Assembly: GCF_024746835.1 (NCBI RefSeq)
Contig: NZ_CP080531.1
Location: forward strand, 1,302,001 to 1,366,000
Direction: 5' to 3'
DNA: 64,000 nt
Source of the DNA: Mesorhizobium sp. AR02
GTDB taxonomy: Bacteria > Pseudomonadota > Alphaproteobacteria > Rhizobiales > Rhizobiaceae
Every line of letters starts with the position of its first letter. Positions within the stretch are counted from its first letter, which is position 1. Under the pieces are notes generated by a model. The model was not told where the DNA came from. It was given only the letters and a program-made list of their open reading frames with translations, and made no database searches. The position numbers and the translations under genes were made by a program. Of this stretch, positions 8,601-18,129 are shown one piece after another.

Positions 8601-9696
8601 GCGCACCATCATCGACACCGCCACAGACGGCGTCGTGCTGATCGGCAGCGACGGCACCATCCGCTCGATCAGCCGCCCGGCCGAAGCGCTGTTCGGTTTC
8701 GACAGCGACGAGGTGACCGGCAAGCCATTCGCCTCGCTGTTTGCCATCGAAAGCCAACGCGCGGCGCGCGACTATCTCACCGGCCTGTCCGAGCCCGGCG
8801 TGGCGAGCGTCATGAATGACGGCCGCGAGGTGATCGGGCGCGAGGCGCAGGGGCGCTTCATACCGCTGTTCATGACCATCGGCCGGCTGCCCAATGACAG
8901 TGGCTTCTGTGCCGTCGTGCGCGACATCACACAGTGGAAGCGAGCTGAGGAAGATCTCACCCAGGCGCGCGCAGTGGCTGAGCGGGCTTCGTCGCAGAAG
9001 ACCGATTTCCTCGCCCGGATCAGCCACGAGATCCGCACGCCGCTCAACGCCATCATCGGCTTTTCCGAATTGATGGTCGACGAGAAGTTCGGGCCGGTCG
9101 CCAATGACCGTTACCGCGACTATCTGCGCGACATCAACCGCTCGGGCAACCATGTGCTCGATCTGGTCAACGACCTGCTCGACATCTCGAAGATCGAGGC
9201 CGGCCAGCAGGAGATGGCCTATGAGGCGGTGTCGCTCAACGACACGTTGGCCGAGACCGTGGCGATGATGCAGCCGCAAGCCAACCGCGAACGCGTCATC
9301 ATCCGCTCCAGCTTCGCCTCGCGGCTGCCGGAGGTGGTGGCCGACCTGCGCTCCGTGCGCCAGATCGCGCTCAACATCCTGTCCAACGCCATCCGCTACA
9401 CCCAGGCCGGCGGCCAGGTGATCGTCTCGACCGCTTATGAGACCTCGGGCGATGTCGTCATGCGGGTGCGCGACACCGGCATCGGCATGAGCCAGGCAGA
9501 GATCGAACAGGCGCTGAAGCCGTTCAAGCAGATCAATGCGCTGAAGCGCGGACGCGGCGACGGCACCGGCCTTGGCCTGCCGCTGACCAAGGCGATGGTG
9601 GAGGCAAACCGTGCCCGCTTCACCATCAATTCGACGCCGGGCGAAGGCACGCTGGTGGAGGTCGCTTTTCCCTCGACCCGGGTGCTCGCGGAATAG
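5602..9696 (+). CDS. pdhS: PdhS-like multi-PAS sensor histidine kinase
   Basis: A 1364-residue cytosolic kinase with no membrane helix. A PAS-like N-terminus is followed by long acidic Pro/Ala/Glu-rich linkers, PAS-like domains near residues 395-500, 870-960 and 1000-1110, then the HisKA dimerisation domain with the phosphorylated His at 1142 (ARISHEIRTPLNAIIGFSE) and a HATPase domain with N, G1 (DTGIGM) and G2 (GTGLGL) boxes. The kinase core, including VSLNDT, MQPQANRERVIIRSS and GGQVIVST, matches PdhS of Brucella, a DivJ/PleC-family kinase that controls DivK and so CtrA and polarity. The linkers make it longer than Brucella PdhS. The start follows a GTGAGG ribosome site and a perfect CtrA box. 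It could instead be another DivJ/PleC-family member. Confidence 0.8.
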   Translation: MPSEYSFLDVAVLDAVRQRFAAGDAIAILSLDLEQVIWANGPGAAVFGYPDIEAIIGASAQLPLIARRQIMATSGFPEIGNDRGTTVRLATGMTSRTIGFQASAVTLPDGEKAIMLAVPAAQTGSRSAAEIASRAISGFTEDGHFIAFIDAGGNVEAASDGFSKLGIQPATLAALVADVAAEDERIVKRLVPGGNTSYPAGLARLTPERHLLVVIDENQLEDNASAAEALADTLPEATESPINVIGGATTAAENAAAESEPHQDNQPTADVSQAEAIEPSPATAEPATAEIEQPAPSDPVATDMPERATQVIAEPTGPTSVAADNDQPAAGGTPAQHDHWYFHAGEDDARPAPAAPEPKNVAEAIGTVTSVDSAEQDKATSPSTPTAIPARTLDRSAAPLRFVWRTDAEGKFSALSPEFADIVGKPAADVIGRRFRDVAAAFGLDASGEIAGLLERRDTWSGRSVLWPVVGTDLKIPVDLAALPVYGRSRAFEGFRGFGVARTGDAIVDPEAIGMALVPNGGAPAASSIPEAVEPPAEEPKAGEPNAADPFKGEVPALTIVPKQERRFADKVIRLAEHRQPANDKGLSTLERSAFREIGERLKKDSAPAEPPEADKPGIESPTEPAIETQAEPAAKTVAEVPTAKTETPIESAGEVASTPDSAPDHEPTEVGEIPATEPENDAVPAEPSETDAEDEADLARLDGAHPDDVVHEEHADTPSGMTGSLLSYADRNNQPSPVAGNDESTASEPVAAEPEDAEPAAIDGEPAIAGAEQVAADDDDSMTSADFRDAEDNEDWTDGAKAAAVDDQTVEHAGPSTISDGQVTTPAAETVGAQGAAEIQRPRLQVPPLKTEGFVPSAFSVGDESKAPDTSLLGKLPVPLLIHSGDQLHYANDEFLDLTGYDTLEDLEDAGGLGALFADPYADDGTSDGSDRALRLKTRDGQEFPIDAILRSVPWRDGKALMLVVRRSGEDEAPAALHAVGEEPTQPDISELKARIAEMRTIIDTATDGVVLIGSDGTIRSISRPAEALFGFDSDEVTGKPFASLFAIESQRAARDYLTGLSEPGVASVMNDGREVIGREAQGRFIPLFMTIGRLPNDSGFCAVVRDITQWKRAEEDLTQARAVAERASSQKTDFLARISHEIRTPLNAIIGFSELMVDEKFGPVANDRYRDYLRDINRSGNHVLDLVNDLLDISKIEAGQQEMAYEAVSLNDTLAETVAMMQPQANRERVIIRSSFASRLPEVVADLRSVRQIALNILSNAIRYTQAGGQVIVSTAYETSGDVVMRVRDTGIGMSQAEIEQALKPFKQINALKRGRGDGTGLGLPLTKAMVEANRARFTINSTPGEGTLVEVAFPSTRVLAE

Positions 9697-9702
9697 CAAG
9701 CC

Positions 9703-9735
9703 TAAAAAAGAAAAGGCGCCCAAAGGACGCCTTAA
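9703..9735 (-). terminator. Rho-independent terminator facing the minus-strand acetoacetyl-CoA synthetase
   Basis: On the minus strand AAGGCGTCC and GGGCGCCTT form a hairpin followed by TTTTCTTTTTT. It ends transcripts arriving from the minus-strand gene at 9946-11904 and could also act weakly on the plus-strand kinase transcript. Confidence 0.6.
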
Positions 9736-9945
9736 GAGATGGGATTGCTGTCACAACGGGGGCTTGAGCGAATTCAGATCCTCCGGGGGGCTGAGGAACG
9801 GGATTTCTCCCTCAAGTTACATGCGACTATCGGGGTCGGGCCTTAACAAGTCCTTACCTGGTCGTCGAAAAATTTACGAATGTGTACCACTCGTGAAATC
9901 TAGGTAAATTCCCGCGACATAGTTCGTTAACCATGCCGGTAGGGG

Positions 9946-11904
9946 TCATTCGGCAAGCTGCGGCAGGTCCCGGAACAGCTCCAGCGCTTCCGGGTTGGCG
10001 AGCGCTTCCTTGTTCTTGATGGCGCGACCATGCACGACGTCGCGCACGGCGAGTTCGGTGATCTTGCCCGACTTGGTGCGCGGAATATCGGTGACGGCAA
10101 CGATCTTTGCCGGCACATGGCGGGGGCTGGCGCCGCTGCGGATCTTGGCTCGGATGCGTTTTTCCAGGTCCTCGTCCAGTTGGACGCCTGCCGCCAGCCG
10201 CACGAACAGCACGACGCGCACGTCATTGTCGAAATCCTGGCCGATGCACAGCGCCTCCAGGATTTCCGGCATCTGCTCGACCTGGTTGTAGATCTCCGCC
10301 GTGCCGATGCGCACGCCGCCCGGATTGAGCGTGGCGTCGGAGCGGCCATGGATGATCATGCCGCCATGCGCGGTCCATTCGGCGAAATCGCCATGGCACC
10401 AGACATTGTCGAAACGCTCGAAATAGGCGGCTTGGTATTTCTTGCCGTCCGGATCGTTCCAGAAGCCGATCGGCATCGACGGAAACGCTTTGGTGCAGAC
10501 CAGTTCACCCTTCTCCTGCCTGATCGACTTGCCGTCGTCATCCCAGACATCGACGGCCAGCCCGAGGCCGGGTCCCTGGATCTCACCGGTCCAGACAGCT
10601 TGCGTCGGCACGCCGAGCACGAAGCAGGAGACGATGTCAGTGCCGCCCGAGACCGAGGCCAGATGCACGTCCTTCTTGATGCCGTCATAGACGAAGCGGA
10701 AATCCTCCGGCGATAGCGGCGAGCCGGTGGAGGAGATCGCCCGCACGGTGGACAGATCATGTGTGCGGATCGGCTTGAGGCCGGCCTTGCGCACGGAGTC
10801 GATGAACTTGGCCGAGGTGCCGAAGAAGGTCATCTTCTCGGCATCGGCGAAATCGAACAGCACATTGCCGTCGGGGTAGAAGGGCGAGCCATCGTAGAGC
10901 AGCAGCGTCGCCCCTGAAGCCAAGCCCGACACCAGCCAGTTCCACATCATCCAGCCGCACGTGGTGAAATAGAAGAAGCGGTCGCCGTCGACGAGGCCGG
11001 CATGCAGCCGGTGTTCCTTGACATGCTGGATCAGCGTGGCACCGGCCGAATGGACGATGCATTTGGGAATGCCGGTGGTTCCGGACGAGAACAGGATGTA
11101 GAGCGGATGCGAAAACGGCAGCCGCTCGAAGCTGACAGGTTTTGCCGCGAAGGGCGCCAGCGCCTCTTCCATCGCCACCGCCTTGTCGATGGTTGCAGCC
11201 ACGTCGGCCGAGGTGCCGAGATAGTCGACGAGCAGGACTTTGCGAACTGAACCAAGCTTAGCCGCGACGGCCGCAACCTTGTCGGCGACCTCGATCGCCT
11301 TGCCGTTGTACCAGTAGCCATCCGGCGCTATGAAGATGACAGGCTCGATCTGGCCGAAGCGGTCGAGCACGCCCTGTTCGCCGAAATCGGGAGAGCAGGA
11401 CGACCACACCGCGCCGATCGAGGCTGCTGCCAGCATGGCGGCGACGGTTTCGGGCATATTGGGCATCATCGCCGCAATGCGGTCGCCCTTCTTCACCTTA
11501 AGCGACAGAAAAAGCTGCTGCAGGCGCGAGACCAGGCCCTGCAGCTGGTTCCAGGACAGCCGCCGCTCGACCTTGTCTTCACCGCGAAAGACGATCGCCT
11601 CGCCCGCGCCGGTCTTCTTCAACAGGTTCTCGGCGAAATTCAGCGACGCGTCGGGGAAGAACAAGGCACCCGGCATCTTGTCGCCATCGGCCAGCATATG
11701 CTTGCCCTTTTCGCCGACAATGCCGGAAAAATCCCAGACCAGGCTCCAGAACGCTTCGCGATCCTCGACCGACCAGCGGTGCAACTCGGCGTAGGAAGCG
11801 AAGGAGGTGCCGGCTTTCGCCTCCGCGACCTTCATGAAAGCAGTCAATGGCGAAGCGTCGATCCGGTCTTGTGTCGGGGTCCAGAGCGGTACTTCGGCAG
11901 CCAT
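9946..11904 (-). CDS. acsA2: Acetoacetyl-CoA synthetase
   Basis: A 652-residue AMP-forming acyl-CoA ligase. It activates acetoacetate with ATP and CoA to acetoacetyl-CoA (EC 6.2.1.16), the step that lets rhizobia use acetoacetate and the 3-hydroxybutyrate released from PHB. The adenylation motif [10 protein letters not shown] lies near residue 275. The C-terminal swivel domain carries the catalytic lysine motif [14 protein letters not shown], and GGTDIV with [10 protein letters not shown] are characteristic of the acetoacetyl branch rather than acetyl-CoA synthetase. The frame opens at 11928, but GGAGGA sits correctly only before the second ATG (11904), giving the conventional MAAEVPLW start. 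It is transcribed alone and divergently from the AsmA gene, near the phasin, which supports a PHB-cycle role. Confidence 0.93.
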   Translation of the reverse strand: MAAEVPLWTPTQDRIDASPLTAFMKVAEAKAGTSFASYAELHRWSVEDREAFWSLVWDFSGIVGEKGKHMLADGDKMPGALFFPDASLNFAENLLKKTGAGEAIVFRGEDKVERRLSWNQLQGLVSRLQQLFLSLKVKKGDRIAAMMPNMPETVAAMLAAASIGAVWSSCSPDFGEQGVLDRFGQIEPVIFIAPDGYWYNGKAIEVADKVAAVAAKLGSVRKVLLVDYLGTSADVAATIDKAVAMEEALAPFAAKPVSFERLPFSHPLYILFSSGTTGIPKCIVHSAGATLIQHVKEHRLHAGLVDGDRFFYFTTCGWMMWNWLVSGLASGATLLLYDGSPFYPDGNVLFDFADAEKMTFFGTSAKFIDSVRKAGLKPIRTHDLSTVRAISSTGSPLSPEDFRFVYDGIKKDVHLASVSGGTDIVSCFVLGVPTQAVWTGEIQGPGLGLAVDVWDDDGKSIRQEKGELVCTKAFPSMPIGFWNDPDGKKYQAAYFERFDNVWCHGDFAEWTAHGGMIIHGRSDATLNPGGVRIGTAEIYNQVEQMPEILEALCIGQDFDNDVRVVLFVRLAAGVQLDEDLEKRIRAKIRSGASPRHVPAKIVAVTDIPRTKSGKITELAVRDVVHGRAIKNKEALANPEALELFRDLPQLAE

Positions 11905-12103
11905 GATCGATCCTCCCACGGTCGTCATCGCTTATGCATATCGCAGCGCAGCAGAGCAAGATTTTGTTGGGCCGATACCCTCAGGTGTGCGCAAATGCCA
12001 TCGCCGGGCCATAAAGACTTGAAATGCCTCAGTCCTAAGTCGTAGTGACGACTGGGGTTATATCTGTCGGGCGATTTATCGGAACGGAAGCATATAGGGC
12101 GAG

Positions 12104-13957
12104 ATGCCATCATCCTTGATCCGGCGCGGAGTATGGGCGATCGGCGCTGCCGTGATCGTCATTGCTCTGGTGGTCGCCACGCTGCCGCTGATCGCCTCGA
12201 CGCGCATCGTGCGCGACCGAATCGCCTGGGAAATGAGCGCGTGGAGCGGCTTCCGGGTCGCCATTGACGGCTCGCCGCGCATCGAGGTCTGGCCGAAATT
12301 CCGGGCAATCCTGACCGATGTGACGCTGTCGAAGTGGACGGACACCGACGCGCCACCGGTCGTCGAGGCCGAACGGGTCGAAATCGACCTCTCGGCCATG
12401 GCGGCCCTGCAAGGCGATGTGGCGTTTTCCACGGCGCGGCTGGTGCGGCCGACGATCCGGGTCCAGCGCACGGCAGATGGCCTGTTCCTGCCCACCGTGC
12501 CGACGGGCGGGCGCATTGCGCGTTCCATCGACACGGCGCGCGGCGTGGTCAGTGCCGATCCCGCCAAGCCCGACCTCGACAAGCTGCCGACAGACGCCTT
12601 CGGCACGGTTGAGTTCAGGGACGGCCGCATGGTGGCTTCCGTCAACGGCAAGGACGTGGAAATCCTGAGCAGCCTCAGCGGCCAGGCGAGCTGGGCGGCG
12701 ATGAACAGCAATGCGACACTGTCGGCAACCGGGATCTGGCGCGGCGAAAGCGTCGCCCTCGACGCTGCCTCGCCGAAGCCGCTGGTGCTGTTTGCCGGTG
12801 GCACGGCGCCGCTCACTCTGTCTTTCAAGGCAGCACCCGCCACCTTCTCCTTCGACGGCACGGCCAGCATGTCCGAGAACGCCTATTTCGACGGCCAGGT
12901 GAAGTTCGCGGCGCCCTCGCTGCGCCGCGTGTTGGAATGGTCGCAGGCTGGCATCGCGCCGAGTGCGGCGATCGGCTCCGTCAGCATTTCGAGCAAGGTC
13001 ACGGCATCCGCCGGACGCGTCAAGTTCGAGAACACCGCGCTGGCGCTGGACAACAATCCGGGTATGGGCGCGCTGGACCTATCGCTTGGCGACGCCCAGC
13101 CGGTGATCTCGGGCACGCTCGCTTTCGACACGCTCGACCTCAGGTCATTCCTGTCCGCCTTCACGCCGCTGGGGCCGGCGAGCGGGGCTGGGCCAGGTGA
13201 CGTCGAGGCTAGTTTCGCCGACCGGGTCAATCTCGATCTCAGGCTGTCGGCGGCGCATGCCACGGCCGGCACTATCCAGCTTGCCGATGTCGCCGCCACC
13301 GCCCAGGTCAAGGATGGTCTTTCCGTCTTCGATATCTCCGACGCCTCGGCCTTTGGCGGCAACATCCAGACCAGCCTTCGTTTCGACCGCAAGCCCGAGG
13401 GCACCCAGGTCGAGATCCGGCTGCTTGCGTCCGATATCGATGGCGGCGCGTTCGGCACGGCAGCCGGTATGACCCGGCTGGTGCCGGTCGGCACGGGCAC
13501 CGTTTCGGTCATCCTCAAGGGACCGGGCAGGACCTGGGATTCGATCTTTGAAAACGCAGACGGCTCGGTCTCGGCGACCTTCGGCCCCGGCGCGCTCAGC
13601 AAATTCAACCTGCCTGCCTTTCTCAAGCATACCGAACAAGGCGGCTTCTTCGCGCTCGACGATGTCTCGGACGGCACGCTGCCGATCGACGGCGCCGAAG
13701 TGAAGGCAACCATTTCGAGAGGCGTGGCGAGGCTGGACAAGGCCGAGGCCAATTCGGCGAAATACAAGATCTGGCTTTCCGGCATCGCCTCCTATGCGGG
13801 GCGCGGGCTGGCGCTGTCCGGCGGCGTCATCCAGCCGGACCAGGCGGCGGCGCAGAAGACCGGCCAGCAAGGCCCCAACCAGTCGTCCTTCTTCGTCGGC
13901 GGAACGTGGAACACGCCGTTCATTTCCCCGATAAGCCGCGGCGTTTCGGGCGAATAG
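12104..13957 (+). CDS. AsmA family protein
   Basis: A 617-residue envelope protein with an N-terminal signal-anchor (VWAIGAAVIVIALVVATLPLIAST) followed by the AsmA N-terminal signature, with the cue GFRVAIDGSPRIEVWPKFRAILTDVTLS. The long remainder is beta-rich and repetitive, as in the AsmA/TamB superfamily. These proteins are anchored in the inner membrane and span the periplasm. Several are implicated in phospholipid traffic to, or assembly of, the outer membrane. It is divergent from acetoacetyl-CoA synthetase and convergent with potI. No ribosome site is clear upstream of the ATG, but the start fits the family. Confidence 0.88.
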   Translation: MPSSLIRRGVWAIGAAVIVIALVVATLPLIASTRIVRDRIAWEMSAWSGFRVAIDGSPRIEVWPKFRAILTDVTLSKWTDTDAPPVVEAERVEIDLSAMAALQGDVAFSTARLVRPTIRVQRTADGLFLPTVPTGGRIARSIDTARGVVSADPAKPDLDKLPTDAFGTVEFRDGRMVASVNGKDVEILSSLSGQASWAAMNSNATLSATGIWRGESVALDAASPKPLVLFAGGTAPLTLSFKAAPATFSFDGTASMSENAYFDGQVKFAAPSLRRVLEWSQAGIAPSAAIGSVSISSKVTASAGRVKFENTALALDNNPGMGALDLSLGDAQPVISGTLAFDTLDLRSFLSAFTPLGPASGAGPGDVEASFADRVNLDLRLSAAHATAGTIQLADVAATAQVKDGLSVFDISDASAFGGNIQTSLRFDRKPEGTQVEIRLLASDIDGGAFGTAAGMTRLVPVGTGTVSVILKGPGRTWDSIFENADGSVSATFGPGALSKFNLPAFLKHTEQGGFFALDDVSDGTLPIDGAEVKATISRGVARLDKAEANSAKYKIWLSGIASYAGRGLALSGGVIQPDQAAAQKTGQQGPNQSSFFVGGTWNTPFISPISRGVSGE

Positions 13958-14011
13958 TCGCGCGCTTGTATCTTCGGGTCAGGCCCGAGGGCACGCTTTT
14001 CGGGATCATGC

Positions 14012-14830
14012 TCAGCCGCGCTGCGCCGCCTGTTCGTCGAGCTGGCGCTGCACCTCACGCCTTTTGTTGGCGATCGAAGCGATGATGACGCCGACCGCAA
14101 CCACGGCGATCAGGATGGTGCAGGCGGCGTTGATCTCCGGCGTCACGCCGAGGCGGACCTGGCTGTAGATTTTCATCGGCAGCGTGGTGGCACCCGGCCC
14201 CGAGGTGAAGCTGGCGATGACCAGATCGTCGAGCGACAGCGTAAAGGCCAGCATCCATCCGGACACGATCGCCGGCAGGATGACCGGCAGGGTGATCTGG
14301 AAGAAGGTTTTTGCCGGCGTTGCGCCGAGATCCATCGCCGCCTCCTCCAGCGACCGGTCGAAAGACACCAGGCGCGATTGCACGACGACGGCGACGAAGC
14401 ACATTGTCAGCGTGATGTGGGCGAGCGTCACCGTGAAGAAGCCGCGGTCGAGACCGACGGCGACGAAGAGCAGCAGCAGCGACAGGCCGGTGATGACTTC
14501 CGGCATGACGAGCGGCGCAAAGACCATGCCGGAAAACAGCACCCTGCCCCGGAAGCGCGTGTAGCGCGTCAGGGTGAGTGCCGCCAGCGTGCCGAGCACG
14601 GTCGCTACCGTCGCCGAAATGACGCCGACACGCGCCGTGACCCAGGTGGCGTCCATCAGGCCCTGATTGTGGAACAGCGACACATACCATTTGGTCGAGA
14701 AGCCGCCCCAGACGGTGACGAGCTTGGATTCATTGAAAGAGAAAACGATGAGCAGCACGATCGGCAGGTACAGGAAGGCAAAGCCCAGCACGATCGAGGT
14801 GACGTTGAAACGGCTCCAGGTGGCGTTCAT
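14012..14830 (-). CDS. potI: Putrescine/spermidine ABC transporter permease (PotI-like)
   Basis: A 272-residue inner-membrane permease with about six helices and the cytoplasmic EAA loop (DRSLEEAAMDLGATPAKTFF) that docks on the ATPase. It is the second permease of a PotFGHI-type polyamine importer. The frame extends upstream to 14959, but the ATG at 14830 overlaps the potH stop by 4 bp (ATGA), the usual coupling for paired permeases, and gives the normal family length. It is last in the minus-strand order potF-potG-potH-potI. The C-terminus is a short basic tail. Confidence 0.92.
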   Translation of the reverse strand: MNATWSRFNVTSIVLGFAFLYLPIVLLIVFSFNESKLVTVWGGFSTKWYVSLFHNQGLMDATWVTARVGVISATVATVLGTLAALTLTRYTRFRGRVLFSGMVFAPLVMPEVITGLSLLLLFVAVGLDRGFFTVTLAHITLTMCFVAVVVQSRLVSFDRSLEEAAMDLGATPAKTFFQITLPVILPAIVSGWMLAFTLSLDDLVIASFTSGPGATTLPMKIYSQVRLGVTPEINAACTILIAVVAVGVIIASIANKRREVQRQLDEQAAQRG

Positions 14831-15795
14831 TTGCCCTGCTCCTGGGCACGCGCCTGTGCCTGCTGGAAGAGCATGATGGGCACGGTGAGCAACAGCAGCA
14901 GGATGACAGCGACGGCCGACGACACCGGCCAGTCGCGGTTGGCGAAGAACTCGTTCCACAGCGTCTTGCCGATCATCAGCGTAGACGAGCCGCCGAGCAG
15001 ATCGGGGATGACGAACTCACCGACGGCCGGGATGAACACCAGCAGGCAGCCGGCAATGACGCCCGGCAGCGACAGCGGGAAGGTGATCTTCCAGAAGGCT
15101 GATGTCGGCGGGCAGCCGAGATCCTTGGCCGCCTCGATCAGCGAGTAATCCATCTTTTCCAACGATGAATAGAGCGGCAACACCATGAACGGCAAATAGG
15201 AATAGACGATGCCGATGAAGATCGCCGTATAGGTGTTAAGGATGACCAGCGGCTGGTTGATGATGTGCAGCGACAGCAGCAGCTGGTTGAGCAGGCCCTC
15301 GGGCTTGAGGATACCGATCCAGGCATAGACGCGGATCAGGAACGAGGTCCAGAACGGCAGGATGACCAGCATCAGCAAGGTCGGGCGGATGGTGGCCGGC
15401 GCACGTGACATGCCATAGGCGATCGGGTAGCCGACGATCAGCGTCAGGACGGTCGAGATGGCAGCAATGATGACGCTCGTCACATAGGCCTTGAAATAGA
15501 GCGCGTCCTGCGTCAGCCAGACATAATTGTCGAAGTTGAGGTTGCGGAAGCCGGCGAAGAAGCCGGAGACGCCGTCCCTGAAATCGAGCACCGGCGTGTA
15601 GGGCGGCATGGCGATCGCCGTCTGGGACAACGAAATCTTGAAGACGATGACGAAGGGAATGAGGAAGAAGAACAGCAGCCAGAGGTAGGGGACGATGATG
15701 ACGAGCCGGTTGACGAAGCCGGCACCCAGGCGCGTCAGGAACGGCTTGGCGACGGTCGATGGGGCGGCGGCATCGGCGACGGCGATGTTGGACAT
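14827..15795 (-). CDS. potH: Putrescine/spermidine ABC transporter permease (PotH-like)
   Basis: A 322-residue inner-membrane permease. A cytoplasmic N-terminus leads to a first helix (VIIVPYLWLLFFFLIPFVIVF) and about five further helices, with the EAA loop SLIEAAKDLGCPPTSAFWKI near residue 230. It pairs with PotI to form the channel of the polyamine importer. Coding overlaps potI by 4 bp and lies 9 bp after potG, so translation of the three genes is probably coupled. Confidence 0.93.
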   Translation of the reverse strand: MSNIAVADAAAPSTVAKPFLTRLGAGFVNRLVIIVPYLWLLFFFLIPFVIVFKISLSQTAIAMPPYTPVLDFRDGVSGFFAGFRNLNFDNYVWLTQDALYFKAYVTSVIIAAISTVLTLIVGYPIAYGMSRAPATIRPTLLMLVILPFWTSFLIRVYAWIGILKPEGLLNQLLLSLHIINQPLVILNTYTAIFIGIVYSYLPFMVLPLYSSLEKMDYSLIEAAKDLGCPPTSAFWKITFPLSLPGVIAGCLLVFIPAVGEFVIPDLLGGSSTLMIGKTLWNEFFANRDWPVSSAVAVILLLLLTVPIMLFQQAQARAQEQGK

Positions 15796-15804
15796 ATCAG
15801 CCCC

Positions 15805-16950
15805 CTACCGTGCCAGCACGACGCCGGCGTCGGGCCGGAAGGATACCCAGGCGCGGTCGTTCCAGGTCAGCGGATCCTCGGTCACGCGCGCCGCGTTCAA
15901 GGCGCTTGCCCGGACCATCTGCCCGTCGTCGAGCCTGATGTGGTAGACGGTCATGTCGCCGAGATAGGCAACGTCATAGACCTCGCCTTCCAGCGCGTTG
16001 ACGGCATCGGCCGGCTTCTTCGACGAGACCTTGATCTTCTCCGGCCTGATGGCGAAGACGATATCGGCATTGGCCGCGGCGGCGGCACCGCCGCCGTTCT
16101 CGACGACGATCTGGGCTCCGCTCGGTCCGGTGATGCGGGTGGTGTTGGCCGACCGCTCGGCGACCTTGCCCTCGAACATGTTCACATTGCCGACGAAATG
16201 GGCGACGAAGCGCGAGGCCGGGGCTTCATAGACTTCCGCCGGCGTCGCCACCTGCATCACCTCGCCCTTGTCGATGATGGCGATACGATCGGCCATGGTC
16301 ATCGCTTCTTCCTGGTCGTGGGTAACGACGACGAAGGTGAGGCCGAGATTTTGCTGCAGGTCCATCAGTTCGAACTGGGTTTCCTCGCGCAGCTTCTTGT
16401 CGAGCGCGCCGAGCGGCTCGTCGAGCAGCAGCACCTTCGGCCGCTTTGCGACCGAGCGGGCAAGCGCGACGCGCTGGCGCTGGCCGCCGGAAAGCTGGTG
16501 CGGCTTGCGCTTGGCGAACTGCTCGAGCTTGACCAGCTTCAGCATCTCGGCGACGCGCTTTTCAATATCGGGCTTGGGCATGCCTTCCTGCTTGAGGCCG
16601 AAGGCGATGTTCTTCTCCACCGTCATATGCGGGAACAGCGCATAGGACTGGAACATCATGTTGACCGGCCGGCGATAGGGCGGGATGCCGCGCAGATCCT
16701 GGCCATCGAGCAGGATGCGGCCTGATGTCGGCTCCTCGAAGCCGGCAAGCATCCTCAGCAGCGTCGACTTTCCGCAACCCGAGGCGCCGAGCAGGGCGAA
16801 GAACTCGCGCTCGAAGATGGTCAGCGACAAATTGTTGACGGCGGTGAAGTCACCGAACTTCTTGGTGACGTTGTCGAACTGGATGTATGGCTTGGCGTTC
16901 GGGTCGTTCCATGGCGCGAAATCCCTGCGGATGCTGCCAAGCGATTTCAT
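15805..16950 (-). CDS. potG: Polyamine ABC transporter ATP-binding protein (PotG-like)
   Basis: A 381-residue ABC ATPase. Walker A GASGCGKST lies near residue 55, the Q-loop precedes MFQSYALFPHMTVEKNI, the signature LSGGQRQRVALARS is followed by Walker B VLLLDEPLGALD, and the H-loop is VVVTHDQEEAMTMAD. A C-terminal TOBE domain (FAIRPEKIKVS) is typical of the PotA/PotG group. It powers putrescine uptake. The start MKSLGSIRRDFAPW matches PotG proteins, which have a leader before the first beta strand. It is separated from potF by a stem-loop. Confidence 0.94.
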   Translation of the reverse strand: MKSLGSIRRDFAPWNDPNAKPYIQFDNVTKKFGDFTAVNNLSLTIFEREFFALLGASGCGKSTLLRMLAGFEEPTSGRILLDGQDLRGIPPYRRPVNMMFQSYALFPHMTVEKNIAFGLKQEGMPKPDIEKRVAEMLKLVKLEQFAKRKPHQLSGGQRQRVALARSVAKRPKVLLLDEPLGALDKKLREETQFELMDLQQNLGLTFVVVTHDQEEAMTMADRIAIIDKGEVMQVATPAEVYEAPASRFVAHFVGNVNMFEGKVAERSANTTRITGPSGAQIVVENGGGAAAAANADIVFAIRPEKIKVSSKKPADAVNALEGEVYDVAYLGDMTVYHIRLDDGQMVRASALNAARVTEDPLTWNDRAWVSFRPDAGVVLAR

Positions 16951-16992
16951 ATCCCCACTCCGTGCTGTTTCTTGCTTCGTGCCCCAAAATAC

Positions 16993-17022
16993 GCGACCCC
17001 GGCAGTTATCTGTCGGGGTCGC
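16993..17022 (-). terminator. Intercistronic hairpin between potF and potG
   Basis: GCGACCCCG and CGGGGTCGC form a GC-rich stem just after the potF stop, with no T-run. Such hairpins after a binding-protein gene usually act as partial terminators or mRNA stabilisers that make the periplasmic protein more abundant than the membrane parts. Confidence 0.55.
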
Positions 17023-17031
17023 TTCAGGTGC

Positions 17032-18129
17032 TTATTGGCCGGTGACGATCTTGGTCCAGGTGCGCGTGATGACGCGCTGGGTCTTGGGATCGTAAGGAGA
17101 GACCGTGTAGAGCTTCTGCAAGGTCGCGTCGTCCGGATAGACGGCCGGGTCGCTCAGCAGTGCCTTGTCGACGAACTGCTGCGATGCCTTGTTGCCGTTG
17201 GCGTAGAGCACGGCGTTCGACGATTTGGCGATCACTTCCGGCGTCATCATGTAGTTGAGGAATTCATGCGCTTCGGCGACATGCGGCGCATCGGCCGGGA
17301 TCGCCATCTGGTCGAACCACATCTGGGCGCCTTCCTTCGGCACGGAATAGCCGATCTCGACCCCCTGCTTGGCGTCGTTGGCACGGTTGCGCGCCTGGAA
17401 GACGTCACCCGACCAGCCGACCGCCAGGCAGATGTCGCCATTGGCCAAGGCATTGATGTATTCGGACGAGTGGAATTTCCTGATGAAGGGGCGGACCTTC
17501 ATCAGGGCTTCCTCGGCCTTGGCAATGTCGTCGGGCGAGGTGCTGTTCGGATCGAGGCCGACATATTTCAGAGCCGCCGGAATGATGTCGGCCGGAGAAT
17601 CCAGCACGTAGACACCGCAGTCCTTCAGCTTGGCGAGACTTTCGGGATTGAAGAACACATCCCAGCTGTCGATCTTGTCGGTGCCGAGCGCAGCCTTCAC
17701 CTTCTTGATGTTGTAGCCGATGCCGACCGTGCCCCACATGTAGTTGATCGAATACTCGTTGCCGGGGTCGTATTTGGCGGTCCGCTCCGAAACCGTGTCC
17801 CACATGTTGGAGAGGTTCGGCAGTTTCGACTTGTCGAGCTTCTGGAACACGCCGGCCTGGATCTGGCGGGCAAGGAAATTGCCGCTCGGCACGACGACAT
17901 CATAGCCGCTGCCGCCGGCCAGCAGCTTGGTTTCCAGGATCTCGTTGGAATCGAACGTGTCGTAGACGACCTTGATGCCGGTCTTCTTGGTGAAATCTTC
18001 GACGATCGTCGGGTCGATATAATCGGACCAGTTGAAGACATTGACGACGCGGTCCTCGGCATGCCCGGCAGGTGTGAACAATGTCAGAAATACCGAGGTC
18101 GCCGAAAGCCAGAGCGCTTTGCGGATCAT
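17032..18129 (-). CDS. potF: Periplasmic putrescine-binding protein (PotF-like)
   Basis: A 365-residue secreted substrate-binding protein. The signal peptide MIRKALWLSATSVFLTLFTP ends around GHA, followed by VNVFNWSDYIDPTIVEDFTK, the hallmark opening of PotD/PotF polyamine-binding proteins. The frame opens nine codons earlier at 18156, but AAGGAG sits six bases before the ATG at 18129, which begins a proper signal peptide. It is first in the pot operon; puuA and puuB, which degrade putrescine, lie about 8 kb away. Putrescine as substrate is inferred from the family and that context. Confidence 0.93.
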   Translation of the reverse strand: MIRKALWLSATSVFLTLFTPAGHAEDRVVNVFNWSDYIDPTIVEDFTKKTGIKVVYDTFDSNEILETKLLAGGSGYDVVVPSGNFLARQIQAGVFQKLDKSKLPNLSNMWDTVSERTAKYDPGNEYSINYMWGTVGIGYNIKKVKAALGTDKIDSWDVFFNPESLAKLKDCGVYVLDSPADIIPAALKYVGLDPNSTSPDDIAKAEEALMKVRPFIRKFHSSEYINALANGDICLAVGWSGDVFQARNRANDAKQGVEIGYSVPKEGAQMWFDQMAIPADAPHVAEAHEFLNYMMTPEVIAKSSNAVLYANGNKASQQFVDKALLSDPAVYPDDATLQKLYTVSPYDPKTQRVITRTWTKIVTGQ